In this document: positions 31,676 to 42,592 of the stretch, one piece after another
How positions within the stretch are numbered: position 1 is the first letter of the stretch
Layout: each line of letters opens with the position of its first letter
Source of the DNA: Cyanidiococcus yangmingshanensis
Lineage: Eukaryota > Rhodophyta > Bangiophyceae > Cyanidiales > Cyanidiaceae
Assembly: GCA_013995675.1 (NCBI GenBank)
Contig: VWRR01000010.1
Coordinates: 372,001-436,000, forward strand
DNA: 64,000 nucleotides
Direction: 5' to 3'
Program-made: the position numbers and the translations under genes
The notes under the pieces: generated by a model
What the model saw: only the letters and a program-made list of their open reading frames with translations
Told to the model about the DNA's origin: nothing
The model's database searches: none

Positions 31676-32896
31676 TTATGATGTGCCTCTGTCATGAATC
31701 GCTGACAGACAAGGCGGGCATTCGCGCGAGCCACTGCGCAACTGGTACGTTTGGGGGATCCAGACACCGGCCGCCTGTAAAGCGTTGCGTTTCGCTTCGG
31801 CGCCGCTGCGGTAATTGGCGTGCACGGCCGCTAGGGTCCGACGTCGGAGCCGCTCCTGAGCGACTGGATCTGGAGCTCGACGTTTGTACCCGAAAAGAAC
31901 ACACCCATTGGGGAATGCTTGGTACGAAAGGTACATAACACGCAAGCGAATGTGCTCCTCAGCACCAGATCCGTTTTGATATGGGGCGACCAGTTGGACT
32001 AGATCCCTACGGACCCATTCGCGGAGCACCTGATTGAAAATGATTTGGTCATGGAGAGGTATGCTTTCTGGCTGCTGATGCCGCCTACGTTCTGTCAGAT
32101 TCGACACCCGTACGACGTGGGCAACCAGTTGGCGCAGAGCTCGATACCGCAACCTCCCCGCTTCTGTTCGCCGATCAAGGGCCAAGAGCATGATACCGGT
32201 GTTGTATTGATAGGGACACTGGACGTGGCGAGGTCCGTATCGCGCGACATCACACCCGTCGCACTGCATGTAGAGATCAGCTTGGCCGTGTTCCAGCATC
32301 GATGCAATCGGCTCGTGCAGAAACACCACATCGGTATCACTCAGAAGGATATAGATTTGTGGCTCAGACGGTAACCATCGATCGAGAAGTTCGAGGAGCG
32401 CCCGGAATTTCTCTCTCTCGAGTGCATAAAACTGATCGTTGGATGCTTTCATGGACTGATAGGAGGGTATCGCCGACTGGAGCGCAGCGCGTTCGGCACG
32501 CACGCGCACCAAAGCGTTGTTCCAGCGCGGATACTGCAACCGCTGCCATGCATCCTTATCGGCAGCTCGCACCAGGAGCGTTATGGGTAGAGAGAACGTC
32601 TGGTTCAGGTGCCTTGATGTCTCTAGCGCGCAGCGATAGTGACAATACCAATTGATGAAGAAGGGAAACGCGCCGCTATTGATGACAACCAGCGCGAGGA
32701 GAACGGCGCCAGGCTGGCTCATTGTATCGGAAACGTGCACCCTGGATGCGTTTCGGTGATCGTTTCGCTGCTGATCACGCTGGACGTTATCCCTTACCTG
32801 AAGATGCGAACCAATACCATAAATCATGAGAAGCAATCCTACTGCGCAAACGGAGATGACCTTCGAGAATCGCCTGCATAGCACGCGTATTCGCAT
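31676..32896 (-). CDS. GT77-like nucleotide-sugar glycosyltransferase, type II membrane protein
   Basis: A Golgi-type glycosyltransferase. A single N-terminal signal anchor (VISVCAVGLLLMIYGIG) is followed by a short stem and a GT-A catalytic domain. Key features of the DUF271/GT77 family are visible: the DxD-containing block YILLSDTDVVFLHEPIASML, MQCDGCDVARYG, YNTGIMLLALDRR, DQIIFNQVLREWV, FPNGCVLFGY and VHANY near the C-terminus. In plants this family includes arabinosyl- and xylosyltransferases acting on cell-wall proteins or pectin, but donor and acceptor cannot be read from sequence. The frame extends six codons upstream to a GTG; the ATG at 32896 is the natural start. It is divergent from acetyl-CoA synthetase. 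Confidence 0.88.
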   Translation of the reverse strand: MRIRVLCRRFSKVISVCAVGLLLMIYGIGSHLQVRDNVQRDQQRNDHRNASRVHVSDTMSQPGAVLLALVVINSGAFPFFINWYCHYRCALETSRHLNQTFSLPITLLVRAADKDAWQRLQYPRWNNALVRVRAERAALQSAIPSYQSMKASNDQFYALEREKFRALLELLDRWLPSEPQIYILLSDTDVVFLHEPIASMLEHGQADLYMQCDGCDVARYGPRHVQCPYQYNTGIMLLALDRRTEAGRLRYRALRQLVAHVVRVSNLTERRRHQQPESIPLHDQIIFNQVLREWVRRDLVQLVAPYQNGSGAEEHIRLRVMYLSYQAFPNGCVLFGYKRRAPDPVAQERLRRRTLAAVHANYRSGAEAKRNALQAAGVWIPQTYQLRSGSRECPPCLSAIHDRGTS

Positions 32897-33418
32897 GGAG
32901 AGGCTTGCCGACACAAGCGCGCTACACCTAGACGGTCAGCTGGATGCTCACCTTCGCTGCAAGCCATTGGCCACACCGATGACACGCGGTCTGTCGCGTG
33001 ATCCAGCCACCGTTGATAGGTAGACATGCGTCTCGCATCGGTGCTGGTGCTCGGTCACGACCATGGACCGACAGACCATATTAATCCAGTTTTGTATCAA
33101 TCCGCGGAACGAGTCCCAGCGGGCAGCGCGCAGGGCGACCTCCTTGGCGATCGCTCGCTCTGCAGCCATTCCCTTAACTGGATACTTGACCGAGTCGTTG
33201 TCGTGCCTGTTCACGAGTTGCGTTGGTGTGCGAACTGCGGTTTTGGACAAGGCAACCAACAGAGACGGAGCGCCGCTTCGGGTCCGACCACGCGTCGTTG
33301 ACTGTTTCGGGAAGTGTTGCTGTGTCCAGGGCGGACGCGTTTTCTCTTCTCTGAACCCGGGCTTGTTACGGCCACTGCTGCGACGAAGACGCGGAAGACG
33401 AGCGACGTGCGGAGGTAT
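32897..33418. other. Divergent intergenic region
   Basis: About 520 bp with the promoters of the GT77-like and acetyl-CoA synthetase genes. The ACS frame is open upstream to 33314 without an ATG before 33419. Confidence 0.4.
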
Positions 33419-35730
33419 ATGACCGACTGCACACCACCTCAGGTGGCGTTTATAGGCGTCGGCCAGGGTTCCATTCACCTTTGTTGCCTTCGAGTGGGTC
33501 GGTGCGCAGGAAAGCAGGCCAGCGCTCGCCATCGTGCAGGGCGTTGTGGAACGACTGGGTTTGGGTCGCCCTGCTGGCGTCGTCACGGGCCGTCTCGGCT
33601 CTGGGCGTGTGCGTACGGCTCGGAGAGGCCCCAGGTGGTGCCCGCTGCCCCCACGCCGATGGAGGGCATCGACCCAGCGCTGGCGCGCACGTTGGTCGCC
33701 GAAGGCGTCCCGGCCTCGAGCGCGCACCTCTTGAATTCACCGTCTCATATTCCTGACTATGCGACTTACTGCGAGCTTTACACTCGTTCGGTTCGAGACC
33801 CTGCGGGGTTCTGGCTCGACATGGCGAAGGAACACTTTGTGTGGCGTGCGCCCGAAGCCATCACCCCGGATAGTGTTCTCCGATACAACTTCGATGTGCG
33901 TCGAGGCCCGATCCAGATCGAGTGGTTTTTCCGAGCCGAAACGAACATTTGCTACAACGCTTTGGATCGACATGTTGAGCGTGGCCTCGGTAATCGGGTC
34001 GCTTACTACTACGAAGCAAACGACACGGATGACGTTGACGCCCATCGGGCGATCACCTACGCGGAGCTGTTGGACTCGGTGAAACGAATCGCTCGCGTTT
34101 TGCGCCAACACGGGGTCCGACGTGGCGATACCGTAACGATCTACATGCCCATGGTACCGGAGCTGCCTGCAGCAATGCTGGCTTGTGCTCGTATTGGCGC
34201 AGTCCACAACGTCGTGTTTGGTGGTTTCTCGGCGGAAGCGCTCGCTGGCCGTCTCCTGGATGCGCGTTCCGCCGTCATTCTATCTTGTGATGGCGTTCGA
34301 CGTGGTGCTAAGCGGATTATTTGAAACAAGTGGTCGATGAAGCGATCGAAATCAGTCAGAAGCGCGATCCGAATTTTCGAGTACACGCGCAGTTGGTGCT
34401 CCGTCGCCTGGGCGAGTCAGCGCTGCCGAACTTGGCCATGCAGGCGGGGCGTGACTTGGATCTCGGCACGGCCATGGAGAATGCGGCCCATCGTTCGGAA
34501 GATTCCATCGAGTGGATGAGGGCTGAGGATCCCCTCTTCCTCTTGTATACCTCTGGCAGCACGGGGACCCCGAAGGGTGTTCTTCACACAACCGGTGGGT
34601 ACATGGTCAACGTTGGGTTGAGCTTCAAGTATTCGTTTAACTACCACCCGAACGATGTCTACTTTTGCACGGCCGATTGTGGATGGATCACTGGCCACAG
34701 CTATGTGGTCTATGGCCCGTTGCTGAATGCGGCCACGCAGGTACTTTTTGAGGGAATCCCGACGTGGCCCGATGCCGGTCGACTCTGGTCCATCGTTGAT
34801 AAGTACAAGGTCTCCCACTTGTACACTGCACCGACGGTTATTCGATCACTGAAGAAAGCGGGAGATAGGTATGTAACGCGATACAAGAGAAGTTCCCTGA
34901 AGATTTTGGCCACGGTTGGCGAGCCAATCAACCCACAAGTCTGGGAATGGTATCATCGGGTGGTTGGCAACGGCCGCTGCAATGTCGTTGATACCTACTG
35001 GCAAACTGAGACAGGTGCGCATGTTGTCATATCGCCACCAGTACGTGGGTTCCCGCAGCGACCTGGCTCTGCAGGTGTGCCCTTTTTCGGAATCAAGCCT
35101 GCGGTTCTTGACGAACACGGCAAGGAAATCCCCTTTGTGCCGGGTCAGGAGAGCGAGGGATACCTCTGTATTCGCGCCCCGTGGCCATCATGTCTGCGCA
35201 CCATATTCGGGGCCCAAGCTCGATTCGAAAACGGGTATTTCAAACCTTTTCCGGGGTATTACATGACTGGAGACGGTTGTCGCCGCGACGCCGACGGCTA
35301 TATCTGGATCACCGGTCGAGTCGATGACGTTATCAATGTGAGCGGGCACCGTATCGGTACAGCAGAGGTCGAAAGTGCCCTTGTGCGACACCCTGGCGTT
35401 GCCGAGGCTGCTGTTGTGGGAATGCCACACGAAATCAAAGGCGAGTGCATCGCCTGTTTCGTTATCCTAGCCGATGGCTATTCGCCGAGCGAAACGCTTC
35501 GTACCGAGTTGGTTCAGATGTGCCGAAAGGAAATCGGTGCGTTTGCGGCACCCGAGCGAGTTATCTGGACACCGGCGCTTCCAAAGACTCGAAGTGGCAA
35601 AATCATGCGTCGAATTCTGCGGAAAATTTCGGAACAGGGTAAGGAGCTTGATCGTGGCACCTTGGGAGATCTGAGCACCCTCGCGGATCCAGGTGCTGTT
35701 GAGGCAGTCATTCAGAGCTTTCTCGCCTGA
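33419..35730 (+). CDS. ACS: Acetyl-CoA synthetase (AMP-forming), one frame break
   Basis: Acetate:CoA ligase of the ANL adenylating superfamily, making acetyl-CoA from acetate, ATP and CoA. The N-terminal domain has YCELYTRSVRDPAGFWLDMA and TVTIYMPMVPELPAAMLACA. The ATP-binding P-loop is LYTSGSTGTPKGVLH, followed by WITGHSYVVYGPLL and YWQTETGAHV. The C-terminal lid has YYMTGDGCRRDADGYIWITG, DDVINVSGHRIGTAEVESAL and LPKTRSGKIMRRILRKI with the acetylation-regulated Lys. The frame breaks at 34315-34321: ...KRII ends in a stop, while LKQVVDEAIE continues one base off. One missing T in the TTT run restores the consensus, so this is one gene. About 80 Arg/Cys/Gly-rich residues before MEGIDP (ATG 33659) may be an organelle targeting extension; 33659 is the alternative start. 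Confidence 0.94.
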
Positions 35731-36518
35731 GGAGTCTGAAGCCCTCCCGGGCGTCCAGCGAGCATACATCTCAGTACAGAGACTGCAGTATACGACGCCG
35801 GCTTGCTTGAACAAGCGCATGGTACGAGTACCCAGAATGTTCTTCATTGCGCGAGCGCCATCGATGCAAACACGAATCCACGCGATGCTTCAGTTCGACG
35901 ACTGGTGCTCTGAATTGATACGTTTCCCCAATGATACGCCCCTAAAACAAAGCAAGAGACGTACAAGACTAGAACAGGTGCCGGAGAAGGATCAGCTTGC
36001 ACACAAGTCGCACGCAAGCATCTGAAGAACATCAGCTGCTGCTGGAGCTGAATTTCGCCCAGAGGATACCTAGACTCGATCTATGGAATGCAGTCCGTGT
36101 ATGCAGCTTTCTTGACCAAGAAATATGTCCAGAATCGTCCTGAATTCAATTTGGAGGTACGTCCTACGTACTTGTCGTCCAAGCGACCTACTCGGAAGCA
36201 TGACGGTTCACGCTGATGGCGCCAATGCCTGCCGAACACGAGTCACCTGCGTCCTCGGTACATTCGCCTACGACGATGATCGAAGCACTCAAAAAGAATC
36301 ACCAGAATCGCTAAAGCGCGTCACTGTTTCATTCATGATACTGTATCATTTTCTGATCACGCCCATAGTATTCTTGAGTCGTGCCATAAAAGAGTTGGGG
36401 TTCTCGTCGTTCTCTCCACAGTCGGGGAGCGCGCGCGGTCGCCGTCGGTTGTCCGAGAAACGAGCTGTTTCGTCCGGGTCGCGCTGTGTGACGAGGTTGG
36501 TGTCTGTCGCAGCGTTCC
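35731..36518. other. Intergenic region
   Basis: About 790 bp between two plus-strand genes. I see no convincing coding frame, repeat or RNA gene. Presumably it holds the ACS 3' region and the SerRS promoter. Confidence 0.4.
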
Positions 36519-38161
36519 ATGGACTCGTTTCATGCCGCGAATCGTTCTTTCAATAATCGAATGTTGCGTTCATTTGGGTTCCAGGTGAACATGCGTATCG
36601 GTTTACCTCCCCGTTGCTGGAGTCATTGGCTCCGATGGAGGCACTCGGGGACGCGCGGCGGTCGTGGCGTTGTCGTGCAACGAGCTTTGGTCCTGGAACC
36701 GTTTTCGCGTACCTTGTGTTCTTTTCGGCAGCGGTATGAGCAGCCAAGTGGACGCCAAACTGCTGGTCGGCCAAGTCCCAAACCGTTGCTGGCAACTCGA
36801 ATGGCAACGATGCCGCCACCTGTCGACTTTCGGTACGTGCGAGATCACCTCGATCAAGTCAAGGAGAATATCGCTCGACGCGGTGTTGATGCGGATGCTG
36901 CCCAAGTTGCTCAGCTTTATGATCGTTTCTGTGCCCTGACTGCTGAGACCGACCAGGTTCGGCGACAACGGAACGAAGTGGCCGCCAGGATGAAGAACAT
37001 GAAGCAGTTAACAGCGCAGGAGCGAGAGCATTGTATTGCCCTAGGTAAGGAGCTGAAGGAACGAGTGTCGGCCCTTGAAGCGGAACTTGTCAAGGTCGAG
37101 CAGCAGCTCCATGAGGAAGGTGCTCGCCTCCCGAACCGAACACATCCGGATGTGCCGGTCGGAGACGAGGACCAGGCTCGGGTGCTGAGCACCCGGGGCC
37201 ATCGTCGCGAGTTCTCCGATTTCACTCCGTTGAACCATTTGGATCTGGCCCTTCAAGCTTGACCTGGTGGATTTCGAGGCTGCAGCCAAAGTTTCAGGGG
37301 CGCGCTTCTATTTCTTGCGGAATGCCGGTGCGATGCTTGAACTAGCTCTGGTGAACTGGACGATGCAACGCGTGGTAGGCCAGCACGGATTTACGCCGCT
37401 CATGGCACCAGACCTAGTTCGTGAAGAGATTGTCCGAGGTTGTGGCTTCCAACCTCGGGGGGAGGCGTCACAGATCTATACGGTGGCAGACATGTCGCTC
37501 TGTCTGGCCGGCACTGCAGAGATCCCGCTTGGAGGCTACTATGCCAATCAGATCCTGGACGAACACCAACTGCCTCTCAAAATGGCGGCCATGAGTCATT
37601 GCTTTCGTCGTGAGGTTGGCGCTGCAGGAACCGAGACACGCGGTCTCTACCGCGTCCACCAGTTTACAAAAGTGGAGATGTTCGTGATTTCGCGTCCAGA
37701 GGAAAGCGATCCAGCTCCATGAGGAGCTTCGCCGCATAGAGGAAGAGCTCTTTGACGCCCTAGGTCTGCACTATCGGGTACTGGACATGCCCACGCGAGA
37801 TCTGGGGAATCCGGCATACCGCAAGTTCGACATTGAGGCCTGGATGCCTGGACGACAGGCATTCGGTGAGATCAGTAGTGCGAGTAATTGCACTGATTAC
37901 CAAGCGCGACGACTAAATATTCGCTACCGAGAGCGGGAGTCAGAGAAGATACGTTTTGTGCACACATTGAACGCAACGGCGTGTGCTGTCCCACGCATGA
38001 TTATATCTATTTTGGAGAATTATCAGAACAAGGACGGAACAGTATCGATACCACCTGTGTTGAGACCATTCATGGGTGGCTTGGAGCGCATCCGGGCGCC
38101 AACGCATTCGGCTGTGGCCTCCGCGACTGTCGAGTTGTTCAGTACGCAACCCAAAGCTTGA
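36519..38161 (+). CDS. SerRS: Seryl-tRNA synthetase, bacterial/organellar type, two frame breaks
   Basis: A class II synthetase charging tRNA-Ser, bacterial type with an N-terminal extension of about 95 residues rich in Arg, Ser, Trp and Leu, so mitochondrial and/or plastid targeted. The N-terminal tRNA-binding coiled-coil arm spans [20 protein letters not shown] to [20 protein letters not shown]. Next come [20 protein letters not shown] (motif 1 area), [17 protein letters not shown], motif 2 [20 protein letters not shown], and motif 3 with the C-terminal [20 protein letters not shown] followed by [11 protein letters not shown]. The frame shifts twice. One extra T at 37259-37260 interrupts LALQA/DLVDF, and one extra C near 37702 interrupts RPEESD/QLHEEL. 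Removing each restores an ungapped family match, so I annotate a single gene. Confidence 0.94.
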
Positions 38162-39397
38162 TTCGATACCCTCTTTTCGAAGTGGGTTCGACTCAAGTGA
38201 GCAGGGGAAGCTAGATGACGAATCGGAATGGTTTTCGGCATTTTCGATGAACCCTGGAACAGGGACAGGATGGCCTGGACGCGAAGCAGCCCCTGCCTAC
38301 GAGTGATGAGGGCGATGCGCTTGCGCCTTTGGCACCGAGGTTCATGACTCTTTTTGAACAAAAAGCTCGGAATGGCTCCTGTCCGAAACCAGTTTCACTG
38401 CATGAATCTGTTTCGCCGCTCATGAAATGCGGTTGGAGTGGTTCTGGCTGGAGCTGGCGAGAACGACCCGGGTCGCAATCTCCTCCCTAATCGAGACGCA
38501 GCGGTGACTTTGGGAGGTTCGTTTTTGACTTGAGGCAGCTCGCTGTCCCTAGAGGTAAGACTTGACGCTCACGGATGCTTGATGTACCTCGAGTCCGCTT
38601 TGCTTTATTTCAGCGATCGGAGCTCCTCTTCTAGGTCTCCATGAATGGTTGCGCGGGGTGCGAGATGCAGGCCGGTACATGGTGGTGATCGTGGGGGTTT
38701 TGGCTCCGATCGCGACGGGTCCAGGTTCCCTGGTCTTTATCATTGCTCCGTTGAAACACGAGCCGGCTTGCGTTGTATTGTCACTGAGCAGGTAGGGCGT
38801 GCGCAGATGCCTCTCCGTCGGTGATCGCGCTCATCACGAGAAACGTTGTCCTGGCAAGGCAGGCGCCTTCTCCGAAACGCTCTACCGACAGCCAAGAGCA
38901 CCTTGTACCGAATTTGGATCAATTCCATTGGTCCGCTGAGATCATCGGAAGTGTTCAAATCCGGCATTATGGGCTCGTTGGCGCTTCACCCATCCCTCGC
39001 GCGCTCGCCAGTCTACAGCGGATGCTATCGAGAAGAATTTCAGGTGAGCGAATCTCTGCTGTTGGTTCCCTGTATTGATGTTTGAGTGCAGGGAACCTGG
39101 TTTCAAGGATCATATTCGGATGCTTTACACAAACCATTTAAGGAATGCACTCGTAAATAGACTGTTCAGAACAGACACCAAGGTCCTGGAACCATCGGTT
39201 CATCGAAGGGCAGCGGCAACCTGGTCCTATGTCGAAGCGGCGACGCTTGCGAGTGCTCTCAGCGCGTCAAAAAGACGCGCTCGCTATTTGCTCGCGAGAC
39301 AACAGAGTGCCAGAGACAAGAGCGCGGCCCAGTCGGGGAGCTCAACCGCGTACCGCTTCAGTGTGCTCAATGTTGTCTTCTGGAGACGGCGTTCGTT
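38162..39397. other. Convergent intergenic region
   Basis: About 1.24 kb between the SerRS and EEP-phosphatase stop codons. Plus-strand frames reaching into the phosphatase gene (39075-39470 and 39229-39612) are its antisense shadows plus flanking DNA. I see no supported gene. Confidence 0.4.
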
Positions 39398-40864
39398 TCA
39401 TGGCCCATTCGCATGCTCGCGATCACCGCTCGATGCGACAAACTCCATTTCTACCAGAACCGCGTCGTGATCGGAGAGTTGGCGGAACGGTGCCGGGTCC
39501 CAAGGCTCCAAAAAGAATGGCTCCACTTTGGCCTGCTTTAGTGTGCACTCCATGCCAGGCCCGGCATCACAGAGCACATAATCAAGTCTCTTTGGCTGTT
39601 TGTGGCTATTGACGGGGCTAAGGAGCGGTTCTCGGGGCGTCCCCGCGGCCGTCACGGCATCCACTGTGGCAGGGTGCCGTCCATGGTACGCCTCCTTGAG
39701 CAGGTCACGGAACTGGAACGACCGTGACAACGCCGGTGCTGTTGATGCGTCTCCATTGAGGATGTTGAGCATATCGACGTACTCTGGTGAGTCGCGATCA
39801 TCGCCTTCAACGTGCATTCCATTCACATTCAAGTCACCGCAGACGACCACTGGCATGGCACGACGCCCTGCTTCTTGCTGCACGAACGCGCGGAGTTGCT
39901 GGACCTGTTTGCGCCGCACACCTCGAATACCCGGATAGAGTACATTCCCTGCCTGAGCATGTGTTGCAAACACGGCCAAAGTTGTCGTGCCCCCGGCTCC
40001 TGACTCGCGATTGCCCAGCGGTATCCGAATATGAGCACACAAGACGCCTTTGGCGACGATACAGTCAATGAAGTGCCAATGTGCGCAGCGATAGGTCGAG
40101 ATTGCGACGCGCTCTATTGGAAAGCGGCTCAGTATGGTAACGCCTCCGTCGAGAACTCGCGGTGGCGAGCTCCTCCCACGGGGTGGATACGGTAGGGCGG
40201 CGCTGTACCGATAGCCGCCGAGACGCCGAGCCACTCTGCAAAAAGCCTGCTGACGCGGTGACCCGAATCGAAAGAGCTCCTGAAGCGCGACGACGTCCAG
40301 GTCGGAAAGGACCATATACGCCAGGAGACGGCCCAAGCGTTCGTCTTTGAAGTCATTACCACGCGCCGAGACCCCAGGCGGTCGAACGAATACGTTGTAG
40401 CTCAGGAGACGAACGGACCGCCGAGCGACGACTGCTGACTGCAGTTTGCCCGCTGCATTCGCCCGAACCAACACCTGGCGGGCGGTGCATTCATACAGGC
40501 GCTCGAGTCGCCACAACCATACCCGGTAGCAGATGATGAGCGCCAGAAATAGGAGCAAGAAACCGATGGTATTGGCTCGGTTCAAGTTTGTTTCAAAAAC
40601 AGCGAAGCGGAGCCGAGGTCTCTCTGCTAACAACGAAAACTTCTCCGTGAGCACTCCAGTTCCTTGCGCTGAACCGGCTGGTCGAGGCATGTCGGCTTCA
40701 GACCGGACCGAAAGAAGGGTTCGCGTTATCCGGCGGCGCTCGCCGTCCCGAGCCAAGCCATCGTCGCTTCTGGAACCGAATGAGAACTGCGTCATCATCA
40801 GGGCGTAAGGGTCGTTTATCGTTGAATCACCAATGCCAAGATAGATCGCTTGAACGTAGACCAT
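39398..40864 (-). CDS. Endonuclease/exonuclease/phosphatase-superfamily protein, neutral-sphingomyelinase-like
   Basis: A 488-residue membrane-anchored EEP-fold hydrolase. A hydrophobic segment (IGFLLLFLALIICYRVWLW) near residue 115 precedes the catalytic domain. Catalytic-type motifs occur in order: LLSYNVFVRP (Asn), LDVVALQELF (metal-binding Glu), DGGVTILSRFPI, LAVFATHAQAG (His), VVVCGDLNVNG (Asp-x-Asn), RLDYVLCDAG and QLSDHDAVLVEM (Asp-His). All expected residues are present. Family members include neutral sphingomyelinases, which cut sphingomyelin or related lipids to ceramide, inositol-phosphate phosphatases and nucleases. The membrane anchor and SDH ending favour a sphingomyelinase-like lipid phosphodiesterase, but the substrate is unproven. 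The frame extends 15 codons upstream to a GTG; I start at the ATG at 40864. Confidence 0.85.
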   Translation of the reverse strand: MVYVQAIYLGIGDSTINDPYALMMTQFSFGSRSDDGLARDGERRRITRTLLSVRSEADMPRPAGSAQGTGVLTEKFSLLAERPRLRFAVFETNLNRANTIGFLLLFLALIICYRVWLWRLERLYECTARQVLVRANAAGKLQSAVVARRSVRLLSYNVFVRPPGVSARGNDFKDERLGRLLAYMVLSDLDVVALQELFRFGSPRQQAFCRVARRLGGYRYSAALPYPPRGRSSPPRVLDGGVTILSRFPIERVAISTYRCAHWHFIDCIVAKGVLCAHIRIPLGNRESGAGGTTTLAVFATHAQAGNVLYPGIRGVRRKQVQQLRAFVQQEAGRRAMPVVVCGDLNVNGMHVEGDDRDSPEYVDMLNILNGDASTAPALSRSFQFRDLLKEAYHGRHPATVDAVTAAGTPREPLLSPVNSHKQPKRLDYVLCDAGPGMECTLKQAKVEPFFLEPWDPAPFRQLSDHDAVLVEMEFVASSGDREHANGP

Positions 40865-41058
40865 GGCACCCGTCCTCGTTCGTGGCCATAAAGATGAATC
40901 GTATGACACTAGAACGGGAAAAGTCGGACGCGAGGCTCTAGGCCAAGCAACAACCTTTTTTGGATGGTGAGTCCTTTATGGAACATGTTCCAGGCTGCTT
41001 TCCTCTAAACTCGCGAGAAAGGGAACACCTTTCCTCATCCAATAATACTCGATCACAA
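40865..41058. other. Spacer upstream of EEP gene
   Basis: This short spacer between the EEP gene start and the tandem array must contain the EEP gene promoter, with the array itself immediately upstream. Confidence 0.4.
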
Positions 41059-41693
41059 GGATACGGAGCTTCCACGATCGCATCTCATGAACGTCTACAC
41101 ATCTTGCGCATAAGATATGGCCGTCCATCCACGCGTTCGCTATCCCAGAAGGATATGGAGCTTCCGCAATCACATCTCATGAACGTCTACACATCTCGAG
41201 CATAAGAAATGGCCGTCCATCCACGCGTTCGCTATCCCACAAGGATATGGAGCTTCCACGATCGCATCTCATGAACGTCTACACATCTCGAGCATAAGGA
41301 ATGGCCGTCCGTTCACGCGTTCGCTATCCCAGAAGGATACAGAGCGTCCGTTGTTCCACCGCATGAACGTCTACACATCTCGAGCATAAGAAATGGCCGC
41401 CCGTTCACGCGTTCGCTATCCCACAAGGATATGGAGCTTCCGCAATCACATCTCATGAACGTCTACACATCTCGAGCATAAGAAATGGCCGTCCGTTCAC
41501 GCGTTCGCTATCCCAGAAGGATACAGAGCGTCCATTGTTCCACCGCATGAACGTCTACACATCTCGAGCATAAGGAATGGCCGTCCGTTCACGCGTTCGC
41601 TATCCCAGAAGGATACAGAGCGTCCATTGTTCCACCGCATGAACGTCTATACATCTCGAGCATAAGAAATGGCCGTCCGTTCACGCGTTCGCT
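41059..41693. repeat. Minisatellite: seven 92-bp tandem units overlapping a gene's stop codon
   Basis: Seven head-to-tail units of 92 bp start at 41059, 41151, 41243, 41335, 41427, 41519 and 41611 (the last is truncated at about 41693). All share the core ATGAACGTCTACACATC and the block CACGCGTTCGCTATCCCA. Two subtypes differ in the first third: type A (ATGGAGCTTCC, copies 1, 2, 3, 5) and type B (ACAGAGCGTCC, copies 4, 6, 7). The right end of the last unit is the final 13 bp of the dienelactone hydrolase reading frame (codons for Ala-Asn-Ala and the TGA). The array is therefore that gene's 3' flank and probably its 3' UTR, as well as the upstream region of the EEP gene. Confidence 0.97.
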
Positions 41694-42484
41694 TTCGTAT
41701 GCCGTTGCATGAAATCAACCGCGAGCTGGAGTGCTTGCTGTGCATCCCGCACGACCTGAGGATCGCTTCGATCTCCACGGTTCACCCAGCCATGCTGCAT
41801 GTTCGGAAACGTCTTCACGCCGCAGCTGGCACCGAATGGTTTCGCTCGAAGCTTCTTAATCGCATCACCCTCCTCTTTCATGAAATCAGGTTCTCCGGCT
41901 GACGGAAGTAAAAGCTGTGGACAAGTCGCCCGATCAATCAATTGAAGCGGGTCTCGCTGGAACACACCTTCAATCTGCACACTCGGATGGAAGGAAACTC
42001 CGCAAGCGAACGGCCCTCCGGGAAGCTTCGTATCACCAGCCAAGTGGAAGAGCATGAAAGCACCCCAACAGAACCCAACCAACGCGATTTTCTCGTTGTT
42101 CTTGAACCCTAGTTTTTCGTGCAGATACGGCAAGATGACTTCCACAACGTCCTGCCGCAAGTTCGATTCATAGTCAAACTGCTTCGCCCAACCGGGTAGC
42201 TCCTCGAAGAGCTTGCTCATATCGCTCACCTTGAGATGATTACCGCGAAACACATCCGGAAACACAACTGTAAAGCCATGATCAGCAATAGCATCACAGA
42301 TTTCCTTCGAGTGGCCACTTTCAATGCCAAAGACGTCGTTCAACGCCAGGACAGCCCTTGGACCGTTCCCAACAACATATGCCTGCAGCCCTCTCCCGAT
42401 ATAGATGAGCTTACCTTTCGGTTTATAATCAACTTTCAGAGCAGGCCAGCTATCTGGTGGACAACACGTATCTTGAGGTGCCAT
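41681..42484 (-). CDS. Dienelactone hydrolase family protein
   Basis: An alpha/beta-hydrolase of the DLH family (carboxymethylenebutenolidase-like), cytosolic, hydrolysing a lactone or ester substrate that is unknown in eukaryotes. The start at 42484 gives MAPQDTCCPP, the usual eukaryotic N-terminus. The nucleophile elbow is VGFCWGAFM with catalytic Cys, the acid is in SAGEPD, and the His is in NMQHGWVNRG, so the triad is complete. Further matches are LNDVFGIESGHSKEICDAI, VVFPDVFRGN and CGVSFHPSVQ. The protein has 267 residues, or 303 if the in-frame ATG at 42592 is used. The last codons, KANA and stop, coincide with the edge of the 92-bp tandem array, so the 3' UTR likely consists of repeat units. 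Confidence 0.95.
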   Translation of the reverse strand: MAPQDTCCPPDSWPALKVDYKPKGKLIYIGRGLQAYVVGNGPRAVLALNDVFGIESGHSKEICDAIADHGFTVVFPDVFRGNHLKVSDMSKLFEELPGWAKQFDYESNLRQDVVEVILPYLHEKLGFKNNEKIALVGFCWGAFMLFHLAGDTKLPGGPFACGVSFHPSVQIEGVFQRDPLQLIDRATCPQLLLPSAGEPDFMKEEGDAIKKLRAKPFGASCGVKTFPNMQHGWVNRGDRSDPQVVRDAQQALQLAVDFMQRHTKANA

Positions 42485-42592
42485 TTTTCCGTGTTCACAC
42501 AACACACACGACTCCCTTCGTTTCTTCAGAGTATGCGTCTCGTCATCGTGGACTGGCGTGATCCCGAAGCTGGGCGGAATCGCCGGCGGCAT

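Noticed and set aside
34315-34321. Programmed ribosomal frameshifting in ACS, SerRS, AspRS and others
   Set aside because: No slippery heptamer with downstream structure recurs, shifts occur in both directions, and no homologue of these enzymes uses frameshifting; base errors in homopolymers are simpler.
41059-41693. The 92-bp array as a CRISPR array or mobile-element terminal repeats
   Set aside because: Units are contiguous without unique spacers, there are no cas-like or transposase genes, and the unit derives from the adjacent gene end.
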